NCBI RefSeq assembly: GCF_030063335.1
Contig: NZ_JASISW010000008.1
Coordinates: forward strand, 62,001-126,000
Length of the DNA: 64,000 nt
Source of the DNA: Rhodococcus sp. G-MC3
Lineage (GTDB): Bacteria > Actinomycetota > Actinomycetes > Mycobacteriales > Mycobacteriaceae
Direction of reading: 5' to 3'
A model generated the notes under the pieces. It made no database searches. It worked only from the letters and a program-made list of their open reading frames with translations, and had not been told where the DNA came from. The translations under genes and the position numbers were made by a program. Below, piece by piece: positions 54,892 through 63,630 of the stretch (position 1 is the stretch's first letter; the number at the start of each line of letters is the position of its first letter).

Positions 54892-55595
54892 ATTTCCGAA
54901 CCTGACAGCACGTCGGTGTCGATACATCCGTCGAGCATCGACACGACGCGATCGGTGGTCCGGGCGGCGTCGAGGTCGTGCGTCGCCATGACGACAGCCC
55001 GCCTGTTGCCTTCGGCATGTGCGATGTCGGCCAGTATGTCGAGCACGAGGTGTGATGTCTTGGAGTCCAGGTTCCCGGTGGGTTCGTCGGCGATGATCAG
55101 TGCAGGGTCCATGACGAGAGCCCGCGCGATCGCGACGCGTTGGATCTGCCCGCCGGACAGCTGCGCCGGGCGGTGCTCGGCTCGATGAGCGAGACCGACC
55201 ATGTCGAGTAGCCCGATTGCATCGGCCTTGGCCTTGGACATCGGGGTGCCGTCGAGCAGTTTGGGGACCGCGACGTTCTCCCAGGCCGACATCGTCGGGA
55301 GCAAGTTGAAGAACTGGAAGACGAAGCCGACCTCGTGTCTGCGGAAGTCCGATTGCTCGCTGTCGGTGAGGCGGGTGATGTCCACCCCGTTGAACAGAAT
55401 CGTCCCGGAATTCGGGACGTCGAGGGCTCCGAGCATGTGCAACAACGTGCTCTTGCCAGCGCCGGAGGGAGCGACGAGCGATACGAACTGTCCGCCCGAA
55501 ATGGTGAGGTCGACGTGGTCGAGAGCTCGAACCGGCTGCTCACCGGTGGCGTACTCCTTGACGACGTTCTCCAACTGGAGCGACAGAGCTGCCAT
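54888..55595 (-). CDS. ABC transporter ATP-binding protein, LolD/MacB type
   Basis: A 235-residue ATPase with Walker A APSGAGKST near residue 46, the signature LSGGQIQRVAIARAL and Walker B IIADEPTGNLDSKTS, all typical of the LolD/MacB group. The ATG at 55595 (MAALSLQLENVVKEY) follows a GAAGGGAG ribosome-binding site. The message must cross a strong terminator hairpin 23 bases upstream, unless a promoter overlaps it. It drives the adjoining large permease. Confidence 0.92.
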   Translation of the reverse strand: MAALSLQLENVVKEYATGEQPVRALDHVDLTISGGQFVSLVAPSGAGKSTLLHMLGALDVPNSGTILFNGVDITRLTDSEQSDFRRHEVGFVFQFFNLLPTMSAWENVAVPKLLDGTPMSKAKADAIGLLDMVGLAHRAEHRPAQLSGGQIQRVAIARALVMDPALIIADEPTGNLDSKTSHLVLDILADIAHAEGNRRAVVMATHDLDAARTTDRVVSMLDGCIDTDVLSGSEM

Positions 55596-55618
55596 GGAAG
55601 TATCGGGCTCCCTTCGAT

Positions 55619-55654
55619 AAAAGAGAACCGCCCACACAAGTGTGGGCGGTTCTC
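55619..55654 (-). terminator. intrinsic terminator just upstream of the MacB-like operon
   Basis: A perfect 14-base-pair stem (55623-55636 with 55641-55654, loop of 4) is followed on the minus strand by TTTT. It can end transcripts of the PucR gene, but it lies in the leader of the ABC operon, leaving 23 bases to the start codon. Confidence 0.85.
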
Positions 55655-55746
55655 GTAGCGACAGTGTCCGCCAGTGCGCCTCTCGGCAGGTGGCCGCTCG
55701 CAGCGGCAGATGTGTTGGTACCCGGGGCATGGATCGAACACTGTCG
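55655..55746 (-). ncRNA. candidate structured leader / attenuator of the MacB-like operon
   Basis: CGACAGTGT-type arms at 55738-55746 and 55659-55667 pair over nine bases and enclose ~70 bases that fold again (GCCGCT/AGCGGC hairpin at 55693-55707). The closing helix abuts the terminator at 55619-55654 by four bases, the geometry of a riboswitch or T-box-like regulator. No known class was recognised. The fold is predicted by eye only. Confidence 0.4.
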
Positions 55747-55780
55747 AAGTGTGTAACCCACGCTTGCGGCGAGCTATTCC

Positions 55781-57013
55781 CTACGCAGCTCCCTGCGATG
55801 CTTCGAGCCTACGCGCGACCAGTGCAGCCTGTAGATGCCGAATTCCCGACGGTCTGGTGGGATCGAACCCGGTGAGCTGAGCGATGCGCTTGAGTCGGTA
55901 GTCGACGGTGTTGGTGTGCAGGTGGAGTTGCCGTGCGGAGCGCTGGCGGTTCAGATCGTGAGAAATGTGAATCTCCAGCGTTTCCAGAAGCTCGGGTGAC
56001 GCGTCGAGAGGCTCGAGAATCTGTCGAAGGTGACGACGGCCCGGCCCGGGGCGGGTGAGCTGGTACTCGAGGACGAGGTCGTCCATGCGGTAGAGCCCGG
56101 ACGGTCGGTGTAGCTGGTGAGCGAGCGCCAGCAGCTCGTGGACCTGATCTGCGGCCGTGGGGATATCGGCGGTGGCTGCCTGCTCCGCAGTGACGGTCAG
56201 TGGCACCTCTGCTGCCGTGCTCAAGCGGTGAACGAGGGCTTCGACCCATTCCTCGTCGCGCACGCCGGGGATGAGGACGGTTCCGCCTTCGGTGCTGAGC
56301 ATCGACAGGGGTGTACGTCCGCACACGATGGCCAGCTCGGCCTGAACGCGGCGAAGCTTGCGCCTGGCGGCGACAGTCCTCTGAATGGCCGGATCGTTCT
56401 CGTCGGGATGCGGCGGTACCGACATGGCGAGCACGAGGTAGCTCTCGGCGAGTTCGATGCCCGACTGACGGGCGATGGAGACTGCGTTGTGTCCGCTGAG
56501 AAGAGAAGACACCAGAGTGTGTGCTGCGGTGTGATGCTCGCTCGCGACCGCCTGCAGTTCCTCGACGTAGCTCTTCGAGGCTGCGATCGAAACTTTCTCC
56601 GAGAGCAGTACGAACATCCGTGCTGCTTCGATCAAGTCGGTGGTATCGCCTTCGCCGGCCCTCTTGGACACCAGATTCCAGCCGATCTGGATGCCCTCGT
56701 GGTAGACGGTGAGAACGGACTCGAGCGGTACACCTTCGCGTGCCCATTGGCTGGCCTTGGCCCGCAGTTCCGCCAGCTCGCTCTCGGTGGGAGCGCGACG
56801 CTCGTCGAGCATTTGCACCGCGATGCTGATGCACTTGACGGTGAACTCGGTGACGTCGCCGTGCAGCTGCTCACCTGGCAGTGAACCGCAGGGAGTGTTG
56901 GCCGCGAAGTGGCCGACCAGCAGCCTGGCCACGGCACGGAAGTCGCGAAGCGGAGCGGAAGCAGGCTGCCCTGCAACCATTATTCCGAGGCTCGTCGTGT
57001 TGTGAACGGTCAC
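55781..57013 (-). CDS. PucR/CdaR-family transcriptional regulator
   Basis: A 410-residue regulator. The N-terminal ~170 residues are helical (the RsbT co-antagonist-like region common in actinobacterial members). The middle is a GGDEF-like/CdaR region (about 180-290), and the C-terminus is a PucR HTH_30 domain: HLRQILEPLDASPELLETL, HDLNRQRSARQLHLHTNTVDYRL and FDPTRPSGIRHLQAALVARR. These proteins usually activate catabolic or lipid genes on binding a small ligand. It starts at GTG 57013. The divergent desaturase gene with a palindrome in the shared region is the likely target. Confidence 0.88.
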   Translation of the reverse strand: MTVHNTTSLGIMVAGQPASAPLRDFRAVARLLVGHFAANTPCGSLPGEQLHGDVTEFTVKCISIAVQMLDERRAPTESELAELRAKASQWAREGVPLESVLTVYHEGIQIGWNLVSKRAGEGDTTDLIEAARMFVLLSEKVSIAASKSYVEELQAVASEHHTAAHTLVSSLLSGHNAVSIARQSGIELAESYLVLAMSVPPHPDENDPAIQRTVAARRKLRRVQAELAIVCGRTPLSMLSTEGGTVLIPGVRDEEWVEALVHRLSTAAEVPLTVTAEQAATADIPTAADQVHELLALAHQLHRPSGLYRMDDLVLEYQLTRPGPGRRHLRQILEPLDASPELLETLEIHISHDLNRQRSARQLHLHTNTVDYRLKRIAQLTGFDPTRPSGIRHLQAALVARRLEASQGAA

Positions 57014-57354
57014 AGATCAGCCCTTCATGTAGGAACTTCAGCTCTGGAGGAAACAAAGTTACTGCTGCGTATTATTGCGCATCCGCGCACTTTTCGGTTG
57101 AAACCGGGCAGAAAACGCATGCATTTTGTACTTGCGGTTTGTTTCACACCCTCTAAGCAAACTTGATCATAGGATGTTATCAACGCGTTATCCAGCGTTT
57201 GAGCCAACGAATTTGTGAAGGCTCTCAACCGGGGTCGACCGCTGGTTGCGACATTGCCTAAACAATGTCGATGGTGTTCGCCGGAGGGGTGTCGGGGGCT
57301 TAGCGTTTTACTCAGTGCCGGACGGCGTCGACCGGCTTACAGGGGGAAATCGAT
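57014..57354. other. divergent regulatory region between the PucR and desaturase genes
   Basis: 341 bases, AT-richer than the genes. It holds the palindrome at 57249-57270 and a tandem near-repeat of GTTATC at 57176-57197. I see no gene in it. Confidence 0.6.
57249..57270. promoter_or_regulatory. perfect inverted repeat CGACATTG-N6-CAATGTCG
   Basis: 8-base arms around CCTAAA, about 85 bases upstream of the desaturase start, in the divergent region of a PucR-type regulator. It is a good operator candidate for that regulator; a hairpin role is also possible. Confidence 0.55.
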
Positions 57355-58290
57355 TTGACGATCGACAGGGGTGGGGCCGTGAACGGAGTGCTGAATCAAC
57401 TCGCGCTGTACCGAGAGCTCGAACCCGCGGTCGGCGCATCGCTCGATCGTCACCGGCTGGCGAGATCGTCATGGTCGCCGGAGGACTACGTCCGTCCGGA
57501 GTCGTACTGGGGGCACACGCGACCGATGTTGACCGAGACAGCGAAAGCCGCTCTGGTGACAACGCTGCTCACGCACAACAACACGGCGAGGTCCGACCGA
57601 GGCAACGCGCAAGCACCGTCGCGCAGTGCGTGGTCCAACTGGATGGACGAATGGACCGCGGAGAAGAACTTTCATGCGGACGCGATCCAGCGCTACCTGG
57701 TGGCGACGCGAAGCGTCGATCCGATCGCATTGGATCGAGCGAGGTTCCAGTGCATGACGATCGGCATCGACTCGTCCATGGAAGGTGACCATCTGCTGCG
57801 TTCCATCGCGCACGCCACCGTCGACGTCATGGCAACCATGGTCAGCCACCGCAACACTGCCGTCGAATGCAACGACCCGATCGCGACCGCACTGTTGGGA
57901 CGCATCGTCGCAGACCAAGAGCTGCACGTCGCATTTCATCGCGACATCGCTGCTGCCGCACTCGATATCGCGCCGGCTCAGACTGTGAAGGCCATCACCG
58001 AGGTCATCATGAATTTCCAGATGCCCGGCAGTGGACTTCCTGGATTCGGGCGCAGCGCCATGCTCCTCGGCCGAGACGGAATCTACGATCTGCGTAGGCA
58101 CCTGGACGAAGTGCTGCTGCCTTCCCTGCGGGACTGGCGAATTTTCGAGCGCACCGACCTCGGCGCAGGCGAGCGAAGCCGAGCGACGCTGTCGGACTTT
58201 CTCGACGATCTGGAAAAACAAGCTACCCACTTCGAGCGGGTTCGATTGCGTACCCGCGCGCACGATGCCGAGAGGCTCCGCGCGTCGTAA
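57355..58290 (+). CDS. diiron acyl-ACP desaturase-like protein (DesA family)
   Basis: A 311-residue ferritin-like protein. The first iron-ligand helix holds EWTAEKNFHADAIQRYL (E...ExxH, about residues 99-115), and the second shows VADQELHVAFHRD (ExxH, about 184-196). These match the two halves of the diiron site of soluble stearoyl-ACP-type desaturases (DesA1/DesA2). It would introduce a double bond into an acyl-ACP for unsaturated lipids or mycolates. A TTG at 57355 follows AGGGGG; a GTG at 57379 is the alternative start. It is divergent from the PucR regulator. Confidence 0.85.
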   Translation: MTIDRGGAVNGVLNQLALYRELEPAVGASLDRHRLARSSWSPEDYVRPESYWGHTRPMLTETAKAALVTTLLTHNNTARSDRGNAQAPSRSAWSNWMDEWTAEKNFHADAIQRYLVATRSVDPIALDRARFQCMTIGIDSSMEGDHLLRSIAHATVDVMATMVSHRNTAVECNDPIATALLGRIVADQELHVAFHRDIAAAALDIAPAQTVKAITEVIMNFQMPGSGLPGFGRSAMLLGRDGIYDLRRHLDEVLLPSLRDWRIFERTDLGAGERSRATLSDFLDDLEKQATHFERVRLRTRAHDAERLRAS

Positions 58291-58295
58291 AATTT

Positions 58296-58316
58296 TCGCG
58301 CGGGTTCTCCGCGCGA
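58296..58316 (+). terminator. short GC hairpin after the desaturase gene
   Basis: TCGCGCGG (58296-58303) pairs with CCGCGCGA (58309-58316) around a 5-base loop, six bases after the stop codon. Confidence 0.6.
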
Positions 58317-58347
58317 CACCAAATCCCCGGGGGGTCCGTGGGAAATG

Positions 58348-58387
58348 TCCCCTTTCCGGTTCCCGACAACGGGAGCCGGAGAGGGGA
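58348..58387 (+). terminator. long hairpin between the desaturase and stress protein genes
   Basis: 17 consecutive pairs (58348-58364 with 58371-58387, two of them G-T) enclose a GACAAC loop. No U-tract follows. It is probably a transcription block or an mRNA-stability element; it lies 117 bases before the stress protein start. Confidence 0.65.
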
Positions 58388-58503
58388 TTACCATGTGTCT
58401 GCACCACTGTCTGCATCACCCGGTCGATCAGGGAGTCGTCTACTCTGATGCCGGATATCGTCCTGCAGTAGACATACGGGCTTGTTGACCGGAGGCATTC
58501 CAC

Positions 58504-59397
58504 GTGAGTGGCAAGAACTCGATCGTCGTCGGTATCGATGGTTCGAAATCAGCTGACCTGGCCCTCGTCTGGGCAGCGTCCACCGCAGCGTCACGGGGCT
58601 TCGGGCTCACTGTCGTCACAGCGGTCGACATCCCTCATCATCTCGGCGACGAGCAGGTCGACGAGTTTCGTGCAGTCGCTCGGTCGCGTCTGGCTGCGGC
58701 GGAAGCCCTTGCGCGCGAAACCGCCCATGGCGCATCGCCCACGACGGATGGCACATCGCCCACGACGGCTGGCATCACGATCACGGCCGAAGCGCACGAT
58801 GGCAAGGTGACCGATGTTCTGCTAGCCCTGTCCGAGAAGGTTTCGATGGTAGTTGTCGGTGCGAGCGGACTCGGCGAATCCGATTCGGGGCTACTGGGAT
58901 CCACTTCCATCGGATTGACCGCACACGCGTCGTCACCGGTCGCAGTGGTGCGAGGCCGAAGCATCGACGGAGTTCCCCCGGTTCTCGGCCCTGTCGTCGT
59001 GGGTGTCGACGGCTCCGAGATCAACCAGGCCGCGGTCGCAGTGGCATTCGACGAGGCATCGCATCGCGGTGCGCCCTTGACCGCTGTTCATGTCTGGTCG
59101 GACGTGTCCCTGGCTCACATCTCCGGGGTGCCGAGTGAGTGGGAAGATATCGCGGCAGCCGAGGAAGCGGTGCTGGCCGAAAGCCTCGCCGGATGGCAGG
59201 AGAGGTATCCGGAGGTGGACGTGCGACGCGTAGTCGCCCAGGATCGGCCGGTTCGTGTGCTCGGCCAATTGTCCGAGCAGGCGTCGTTGATCGTCGTGGG
59301 CACTCGCGGGCGCGGTGGATTCAGGGGAATGCTGCTCGGATCGACCAGCTACGCGCTGATCAATACTGCGGACTGCCCTGTCCTGGTAGTCCGCTAG
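58504..59397 (+). CDS. universal stress protein with two UspA domains
   Basis: A 297-residue protein with tandem Usp folds: residues ~1-140 starting IVVGIDGSKSADLALVWA, with the ATP-loop region near VVGASGLGESDSGLLGSTS, and residues ~160-297 starting VVVGVDGSEINQAAVAVAF and ending in VVGTRGRGGFRGMLLGSTS and CPVLVVR. G-2x-G-9x-G(S/T) ATP-binding motifs are present in both. The double-domain form of ~295 residues is typical of mycobacterial proteins of the DosR dormancy regulon (Rv1996, Rv2005c, Rv2623). It starts with GTG at 58504 after GGAGGC. Confidence 0.92.
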   Translation: MSGKNSIVVGIDGSKSADLALVWAASTAASRGFGLTVVTAVDIPHHLGDEQVDEFRAVARSRLAAAEALARETAHGASPTTDGTSPTTAGITITAEAHDGKVTDVLLALSEKVSMVVVGASGLGESDSGLLGSTSIGLTAHASSPVAVVRGRSIDGVPPVLGPVVVGVDGSEINQAAVAVAFDEASHRGAPLTAVHVWSDVSLAHISGVPSEWEDIAAAEEAVLAESLAGWQERYPEVDVRRVVAQDRPVRVLGQLSEQASLIVVGTRGRGGFRGMLLGSTSYALINTADCPVLVVR

Positions 59398-59720
59398 ACA
59401 GCGACCGTCAGCAGGAACGCAACATCCTCGACGGCTTCCACGCTGTGACGCGCATCGGGGACGACGAGCAAATCGCCTGCCGATCCCTTCCATGACTTCT
59501 CGCCGCTGACGAGCTTGAGCTGACCGCTGATGACCAGCACGGTGGCCTCGCCGTTGAGGTCGTGAGCTCCGAGTTCGTTCCCTGCCGCGAGCGCAACGAC
59601 GGTTTGACGCAGATGCCGCTGATGGCCGCCGTACACCGTCTGTGAGCTTCGGCCACTGGACGCGCCCACGGCGAGCTTGAGCTGTTGTCGGGCAAGGGCG
59701 GTGAGTGACTTCTTGTCCAT
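59394..59720 (-). CDS. cupin-domain protein
   Basis: A 108-residue single-domain cupin. GHQRHLRQTVVALAAG and NGEATVLVISGQLKLV form the first motif, where the usual metal histidines are only partly present. WKGSAGDLLVVPDARHSVEA is the second motif. These proteins bind metal or small ligands and often act in stress or as sensors. The ATG at 59720 (MDKKSLTAL) was chosen over a longer frame. The 3' end overlaps the stress protein stop by four bases. Confidence 0.8.
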   Translation of the reverse strand: MDKKSLTALARQQLKLAVGASSGRSSQTVYGGHQRHLRQTVVALAAGNELGAHDLNGEATVLVISGQLKLVSGEKSWKGSAGDLLVVPDARHSVEAVEDVAFLLTVAV

Positions 59721-59781
59721 GCGCCCAGTATGGCTTACCGTCGCTCTCGCGGAAGGCGGTCTGGATGAAAGTCTGTGCGAA

Positions 59782-60288
59782 TCAGTGAGTTTGGTAAGCC
59801 TTGCCGTACTGATCCCAGCGGTAGCGGATGCCGTCTTTGCGGCTGGTCTGCCATTCACCGCAGGAGCTGACCCATCCATCGGGAATCTCGGGGGCGATGG
59901 TGTCTCCGTCGATCTCCAGATCGATATGGGTGATCTCCAGCCGGGTGGCGTACGGCATTGCGGCTCGGTAGATTTCGCCGCCTCCCATCACCCACACCGT
60001 TGGCCCGTCGACGAGTGCGAGCGCGTCCTCGATACTGCCCGCGGTCTCGGCGCCCTCGTCGCTCCACTGTGCATTACGCGTCACGACGATGTTCCGACGC
60101 CCGGGCAAGGGGCGGAAGCGTGTCGGAAGGGAATCCCACGTCCGGCGTCCCATGACGCACGGATGGCCCTGTGTGATCGCCTTGAAGTGCGCCATGTCCT
60201 CGGGGATGTGCCACGGGATTGCGTTGCCGTCGCCGATGACGCCGCCGGCGGCTTGCGCCCAGATCAGACCGATGTCGACCGGGCTCAC
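59782..60288 (-). CDS. folA: dihydrofolate reductase
   Basis: A 168-residue enzyme reducing dihydrofolate to tetrahydrofolate with NADPH. The Met20-loop region reads [21 protein letters not shown]. The NADPH sites are [11 protein letters not shown] and [14 protein letters not shown], and the folate contact loop is [13 protein letters not shown]. The catalytic acid is Asp/Glu in IPEDM. The GTG at 60288 overlaps the thyA stop, the classic thyA-folA operon: thymidylate synthase produces dihydrofolate that this enzyme recycles. Length matches the family. Confidence 0.95.
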   Translation of the reverse strand: MSPVDIGLIWAQAAGGVIGDGNAIPWHIPEDMAHFKAITQGHPCVMGRRTWDSLPTRFRPLPGRRNIVVTRNAQWSDEGAETAGSIEDALALVDGPTVWVMGGGEIYRAAMPYATRLEITHIDLEIDGDTIAPEIPDGWVSSCGEWQTSRKDGIRYRWDQYGKAYQTH

Positions 60289-61082
60289 ACGGCCACCGGA
60301 GCTTTGATGGTGGGGTGGTGCTGGTAATCGAGTATCTCGATGTCCTCGTATGTGTAATCGAAGATCGAATCCCGTTGTGCCAGTTTCAGAGTGGGGTACG
60401 GGTATGGCTCGCGGCTGAGTTGTTCGGCTACCTGTTCGCGGTGGTTGTCGTAGATGTGGCAATCGCCGCCGGTCCAGATGAAATCACCGACCTCGAGCCC
60501 TGCCTGCGCGGCGACCATGTGCGTGAGGAGCGCGTAACTGGCGATGTTGAACGGAACGCCGAGGAACAGGTCCGCGCTGCGCTGATACAGCTGGCAGGAC
60601 AGTTTCCCGTCGGCGACGTAGAACTGGAAGAAAGCATGGCACGGCGGAAGCGCCATCTGCGCAATCTCGCCGACGTTCCACGACGAGACGATCATGCGTC
60701 GGGAATCGGGGTTGGTACGCAGAGTCTCCAGCACCTCGGAGATCTGGTCGATGTGCTCGCCCGACGGAGTCGGCCACGATCGCCACTGCACGCCGTAGAC
60801 GGGCCCGAGTTCGCCGTCCTCGGCAGCCCACTCATCCCAGATCCGGACGCCGTGTTCCTTGAGCCATCCGACATTGGAGTCGCCGCGCAGAAACCACAGC
60901 AACTCGTAGACGACCGACTTGAGGTGCACTCGCTTGGTGGTGATCAACGGAAAGCCCTTGGACAGATCGAAGCGCATCTGATGACCGAAGACACTGGTGG
61001 TGCCGGTGCCCGTGCGGTCCGATTTCGCAGTGCCGGTCTCGGACACGTGCCGGAGCAGGTCCTCGTACGGAGTAGGAACCAT
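60285..61082 (-). CDS. thyA: thymidylate synthase
   Basis: A 265-residue enzyme making dTMP from dUMP with methylene-tetrahydrofolate. The catalytic cysteine is Cys148 in [13 protein letters not shown]. Phosphate and dUMP contacts are in RRMIVSSWN and [18 protein letters not shown], and the C-terminal [11 protein letters not shown] closes the active site. The ATG at 61082 matches the family start (the longer frame is not conserved). It is the first gene of a two-gene unit with folA. Confidence 0.97.
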   Translation of the reverse strand: MVPTPYEDLLRHVSETGTAKSDRTGTGTTSVFGHQMRFDLSKGFPLITTKRVHLKSVVYELLWFLRGDSNVGWLKEHGVRIWDEWAAEDGELGPVYGVQWRSWPTPSGEHIDQISEVLETLRTNPDSRRMIVSSWNVGEIAQMALPPCHAFFQFYVADGKLSCQLYQRSADLFLGVPFNIASYALLTHMVAAQAGLEVGDFIWTGGDCHIYDNHREQVAEQLSREPYPYPTLKLAQRDSIFDYTYEDIEILDYQHHPTIKAPVAV

Positions 61083-61131
61083 CACGGTTCGCAGTCTATG
61101 CACTACACCGTCGCCACCGCATAATGGGGAC

Positions 61132-61998
61132 ATGCCCGAGTTGCCCGAGGTCGAAGCGCTCGCCGGGTTCCTGCGTGAGAATGCCGTCGGTGCCGTCATC
61201 GGCCGCATCGACATCGCAGCCCTGAGCGTGCTCAAGACGTTCGATCCGCCCATCGCGGAGTTGCAAGGCCGCGACGTCACCGATGCTGCTCGATTCGGCA
61301 AGCACCTGGCGTTGCGGGCCGGTGATCTGTGGTTGATCACGCACCTCTCCCGCGGCGGCTGGCTCCGCTGGACCGACAACCCGTCAGCCTCGCCGCCGAA
61401 GCCCGGCAAGGGCCCGCTCGCGCTTCGGATCCATTTCTTCACCCCCGAGGGGCTCACGCCTGCGATCGACCTGACCGAGGCCGGCACGAAGAAACGACTC
61501 GCGGTGTGGGTGGTGCACGATCCACGGCAAGTGCCGTCGATCGCCAAACTCGGCCCCGATGCGCTCGCGCTGACCGAGACCGAGTTCGCCGAGATCCTCG
61601 GCGGCACCACGGCAAGACTCAAGACCTCGCTCGTCGACCAGTCCCTGATCGCCGGCATCGGTAATGCGTATTCCGACGAGATTCTGCACGTGGCCAAGCT
61701 GTCGCCGTTCGCATCCTCGAAGAGTCTCGATGCGCAGTCGATTTCGGTGCTCTACAGCGCTATGCGAGGCGTACTCACCGACGCCGTCTCCAGGTCCGAA
61801 GGCCAGGACGCCGCGCGATTGAAGGGAGAGAAACGGTCTGGTATGCGTGTGCACGCCAGGACCGGTCTGCCGTGCCCGGTGTGCGGAGACCCGGTACGAG
61901 AGGTCTCCTACGCCGAACGCTCGTTCCAGTACTGCGCTACATGCCAGACCGGCGGCAAGATCCTCGCCGACCGGCGGATGTCGCGTCTGCTCAAATAG
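61132..61998 (+). CDS. Fpg/Nei-family DNA glycosylase
   Basis: A 288-residue base-excision repair enzyme. The N-terminal catalytic proline and glutamate are in PELPEV right after the initiator Met. The helix-two-turn-helix is [18 protein letters not shown] (about residues 166-183). The C-terminal zinc finger is CPVCGDPV then [10 protein letters not shown]. The spacing resembles mycobacterial Fpg2/Nei-type proteins more than E. coli MutM, so the preferred lesion (8-oxoguanine, oxidised pyrimidine or other) is uncertain. It is divergent to thyA. Confidence 0.92.
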   Translation: MPELPEVEALAGFLRENAVGAVIGRIDIAALSVLKTFDPPIAELQGRDVTDAARFGKHLALRAGDLWLITHLSRGGWLRWTDNPSASPPKPGKGPLALRIHFFTPEGLTPAIDLTEAGTKKRLAVWVVHDPRQVPSIAKLGPDALALTETEFAEILGGTTARLKTSLVDQSLIAGIGNAYSDEILHVAKLSPFASSKSLDAQSISVLYSAMRGVLTDAVSRSEGQDAARLKGEKRSGMRVHARTGLPCPVCGDPVREVSYAERSFQYCATCQTGGKILADRRMSRLLK

Positions 61999-62023
61999 CA
62001 GACGGCTTCAGGTATTCGAGGGC

Positions 62024-63568
62024 TCAGCTGTTCGAGGGCTCAGTTTTCTGGCTCGCGTAGCCGCGGTAGCCCTCCCATGCCTGACGACGGTCACGCCGGG
62101 GATCGCGTTGGACTCGGGTGCGGGCATCGAAGATCATGGTCTGGCGGGCATCCTCGTCGTACTTCGGCCAGTTCGGCAGAGGTGCACCGGTTCGGGCAAA
62201 CTGCAGCCACTGCGACTGCACGTTCTCGGTGACGTCAGTGAACGCCTGGCGGCCGCCGGGGATCGTCATGAGTTTGCCGAAGGTCGTTTCGTTGATTCCG
62301 AACACCGCGAACAACTCGAATCCGTGGGTGGCGTCGAGGCCGAGCCATTTCATGACACGCGGCGCGAAATCGTAGCGGTAACTGTAGGTCGGGGCTCGAC
62401 GCGAGTGTGATTCGGCGACCTCGAGCGAGGGCTTCCAGAACGTGAAGTCGCCGCCGATGTCGATAGCCGACGCTTCGTCGGGATAGCCGGGGTAAGCCTC
62501 GGTGACAACATCTTTCGCCGACGGGTCGGTGAGCGCGAACATCTTGTCGAGACGTTCGGGATTGGTGGGCAGCGCATCGAGGAGCTTCGGGAACAAGGTG
62601 CCTTCGCGGCTGTTGGTACCGATGATCAGGGGAACCGCGTGCGCGGAGCCGTCCTGGTACGCATCGAGAGGATTCTGGGGGAGAAAATCACCGTCGACGA
62701 CGGGGCCGAACGGGTGGAGGCCGGGCGTCTCCTTCAGCACCGTGAACGCAAGTTTGGTACCGGCCCGCCCCAATTGTTCGACGTCGGCGTTGTCGAGAGC
62801 GTGTGCAGCATTGCCGCCGTCGCAGAGGAATCCGACGAACTGGCGAGCCCATTGGGTTGCATGTTCGTGCGTCGCGACGAGCCCGGGTGCCGAGCTCTCC
62901 GAGATCGCCTGCTGGAACAGCCCTTCGGCTGCGGGAGTGGCCAGCAGTGTCGTCACGGCGTTTGCGCCTGCGGATTCACCGAAGATGGTCACGTTGTTCG
63001 CGTCGCCGCCGAATCGAGCGATGTTGAGCTGAACCCATTCGAGCGCCGCGACCTGGTCGCGGAGGCCGAGGTTGGAATCGAACTGCCGGGCCGGGGTGGA
63101 GAACTGCGTCAAGTCGAGGTAACCGAGGGCGCCGAGGCGGTAATTGACCGACACGTAGATGATGCCGTCACTGTCCTGGAGGGAGCGCCGGACGAGCGAA
63201 CCGCCACCGTAGAGGGGCGTAGCGGAGGTTCCGATCGTGTACGCGCCGCCGTGAATGAATACCATGACCGGGCGCGGGGTGGCACTGGGCGCCGCGGGGG
63301 CCAGGACGTTCAGCGTCAGGCAGTCCTCGCTGGCGGGTTGGTACTTGCGAAAAGAGAGCATGGTCCCGCGCTTGTGCTGAACGGATGCGTTGCCCCACTC
63401 GGTGGCGTCGCGGACACCTTTCCACGGCTCGACAGGCTGGGGTGCGCGGAGTCGAAGCGAACCCACCGGGGGCGCTGCATACGGAATGCCTCGCCACGTG
63501 ATCAGGTCTCCGACGGCTTTGCCCTCTAGCACGCCGTCCACTGTGGTCACTCTGGTGTTCTCAGCCAT
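62024..63568 (-). CDS. type-B carboxylesterase (para-nitrobenzyl-esterase-like)
   Basis: A 514-residue alpha/beta hydrolase. The oxyanion hole is in VMVFIHGGAYTIGTS, the nucleophile elbow in FGESAGANAV (about residue 195), the acid in the SREGTLF region (about 312) and the histidine in DATHGFELFAVFG (about 415). An EDCLTLNV motif confirms the family. No signal peptide is seen, so it is cytosolic. It would hydrolyse carboxyl esters, possibly of xenobiotics. The start ATG is at 63568. Confidence 0.92.
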   Translation of the reverse strand: MAENTRVTTVDGVLEGKAVGDLITWRGIPYAAPPVGSLRLRAPQPVEPWKGVRDATEWGNASVQHKRGTMLSFRKYQPASEDCLTLNVLAPAAPSATPRPVMVFIHGGAYTIGTSATPLYGGGSLVRRSLQDSDGIIYVSVNYRLGALGYLDLTQFSTPARQFDSNLGLRDQVAALEWVQLNIARFGGDANNVTIFGESAGANAVTTLLATPAAEGLFQQAISESSAPGLVATHEHATQWARQFVGFLCDGGNAAHALDNADVEQLGRAGTKLAFTVLKETPGLHPFGPVVDGDFLPQNPLDAYQDGSAHAVPLIIGTNSREGTLFPKLLDALPTNPERLDKMFALTDPSAKDVVTEAYPGYPDEASAIDIGGDFTFWKPSLEVAESHSRRAPTYSYRYDFAPRVMKWLGLDATHGFELFAVFGINETTFGKLMTIPGGRQAFTDVTENVQSQWLQFARTGAPLPNWPKYDEDARQTMIFDARTRVQRDPRRDRRQAWEGYRGYASQKTEPSNS

Positions 63569-63630
63569 GACTGCGAGTGTACAAACGATACTTACCGGTG
63601 GGTAGATTTCGTGGGGAGGAGACTGTGGAC

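Noticed and set aside
55690-55790. tRNA-like segment (GTTCGATCC followed by ...GGTACCA on the minus strand)
   Set aside because: The presumed T-stem does not pair (ACAGT against CCATG), and no acceptor, D or anticodon arms can be built.
57176-57197. Tandem GTTATC repeats in the PucR/desaturase gap as a regulator site
   Set aside because: Only 7 of 11 positions agree between the units, too weak to list as a site.
58330-58352. Possible DosR/DevR box (GTGGGAAATGTCCC) upstream of the double universal stress protein
   Set aside because: Only about 12 of 20 positions fit the consensus and the left half-site is poor. It also merges with a strong hairpin. Not enough to claim a site without a matrix score.
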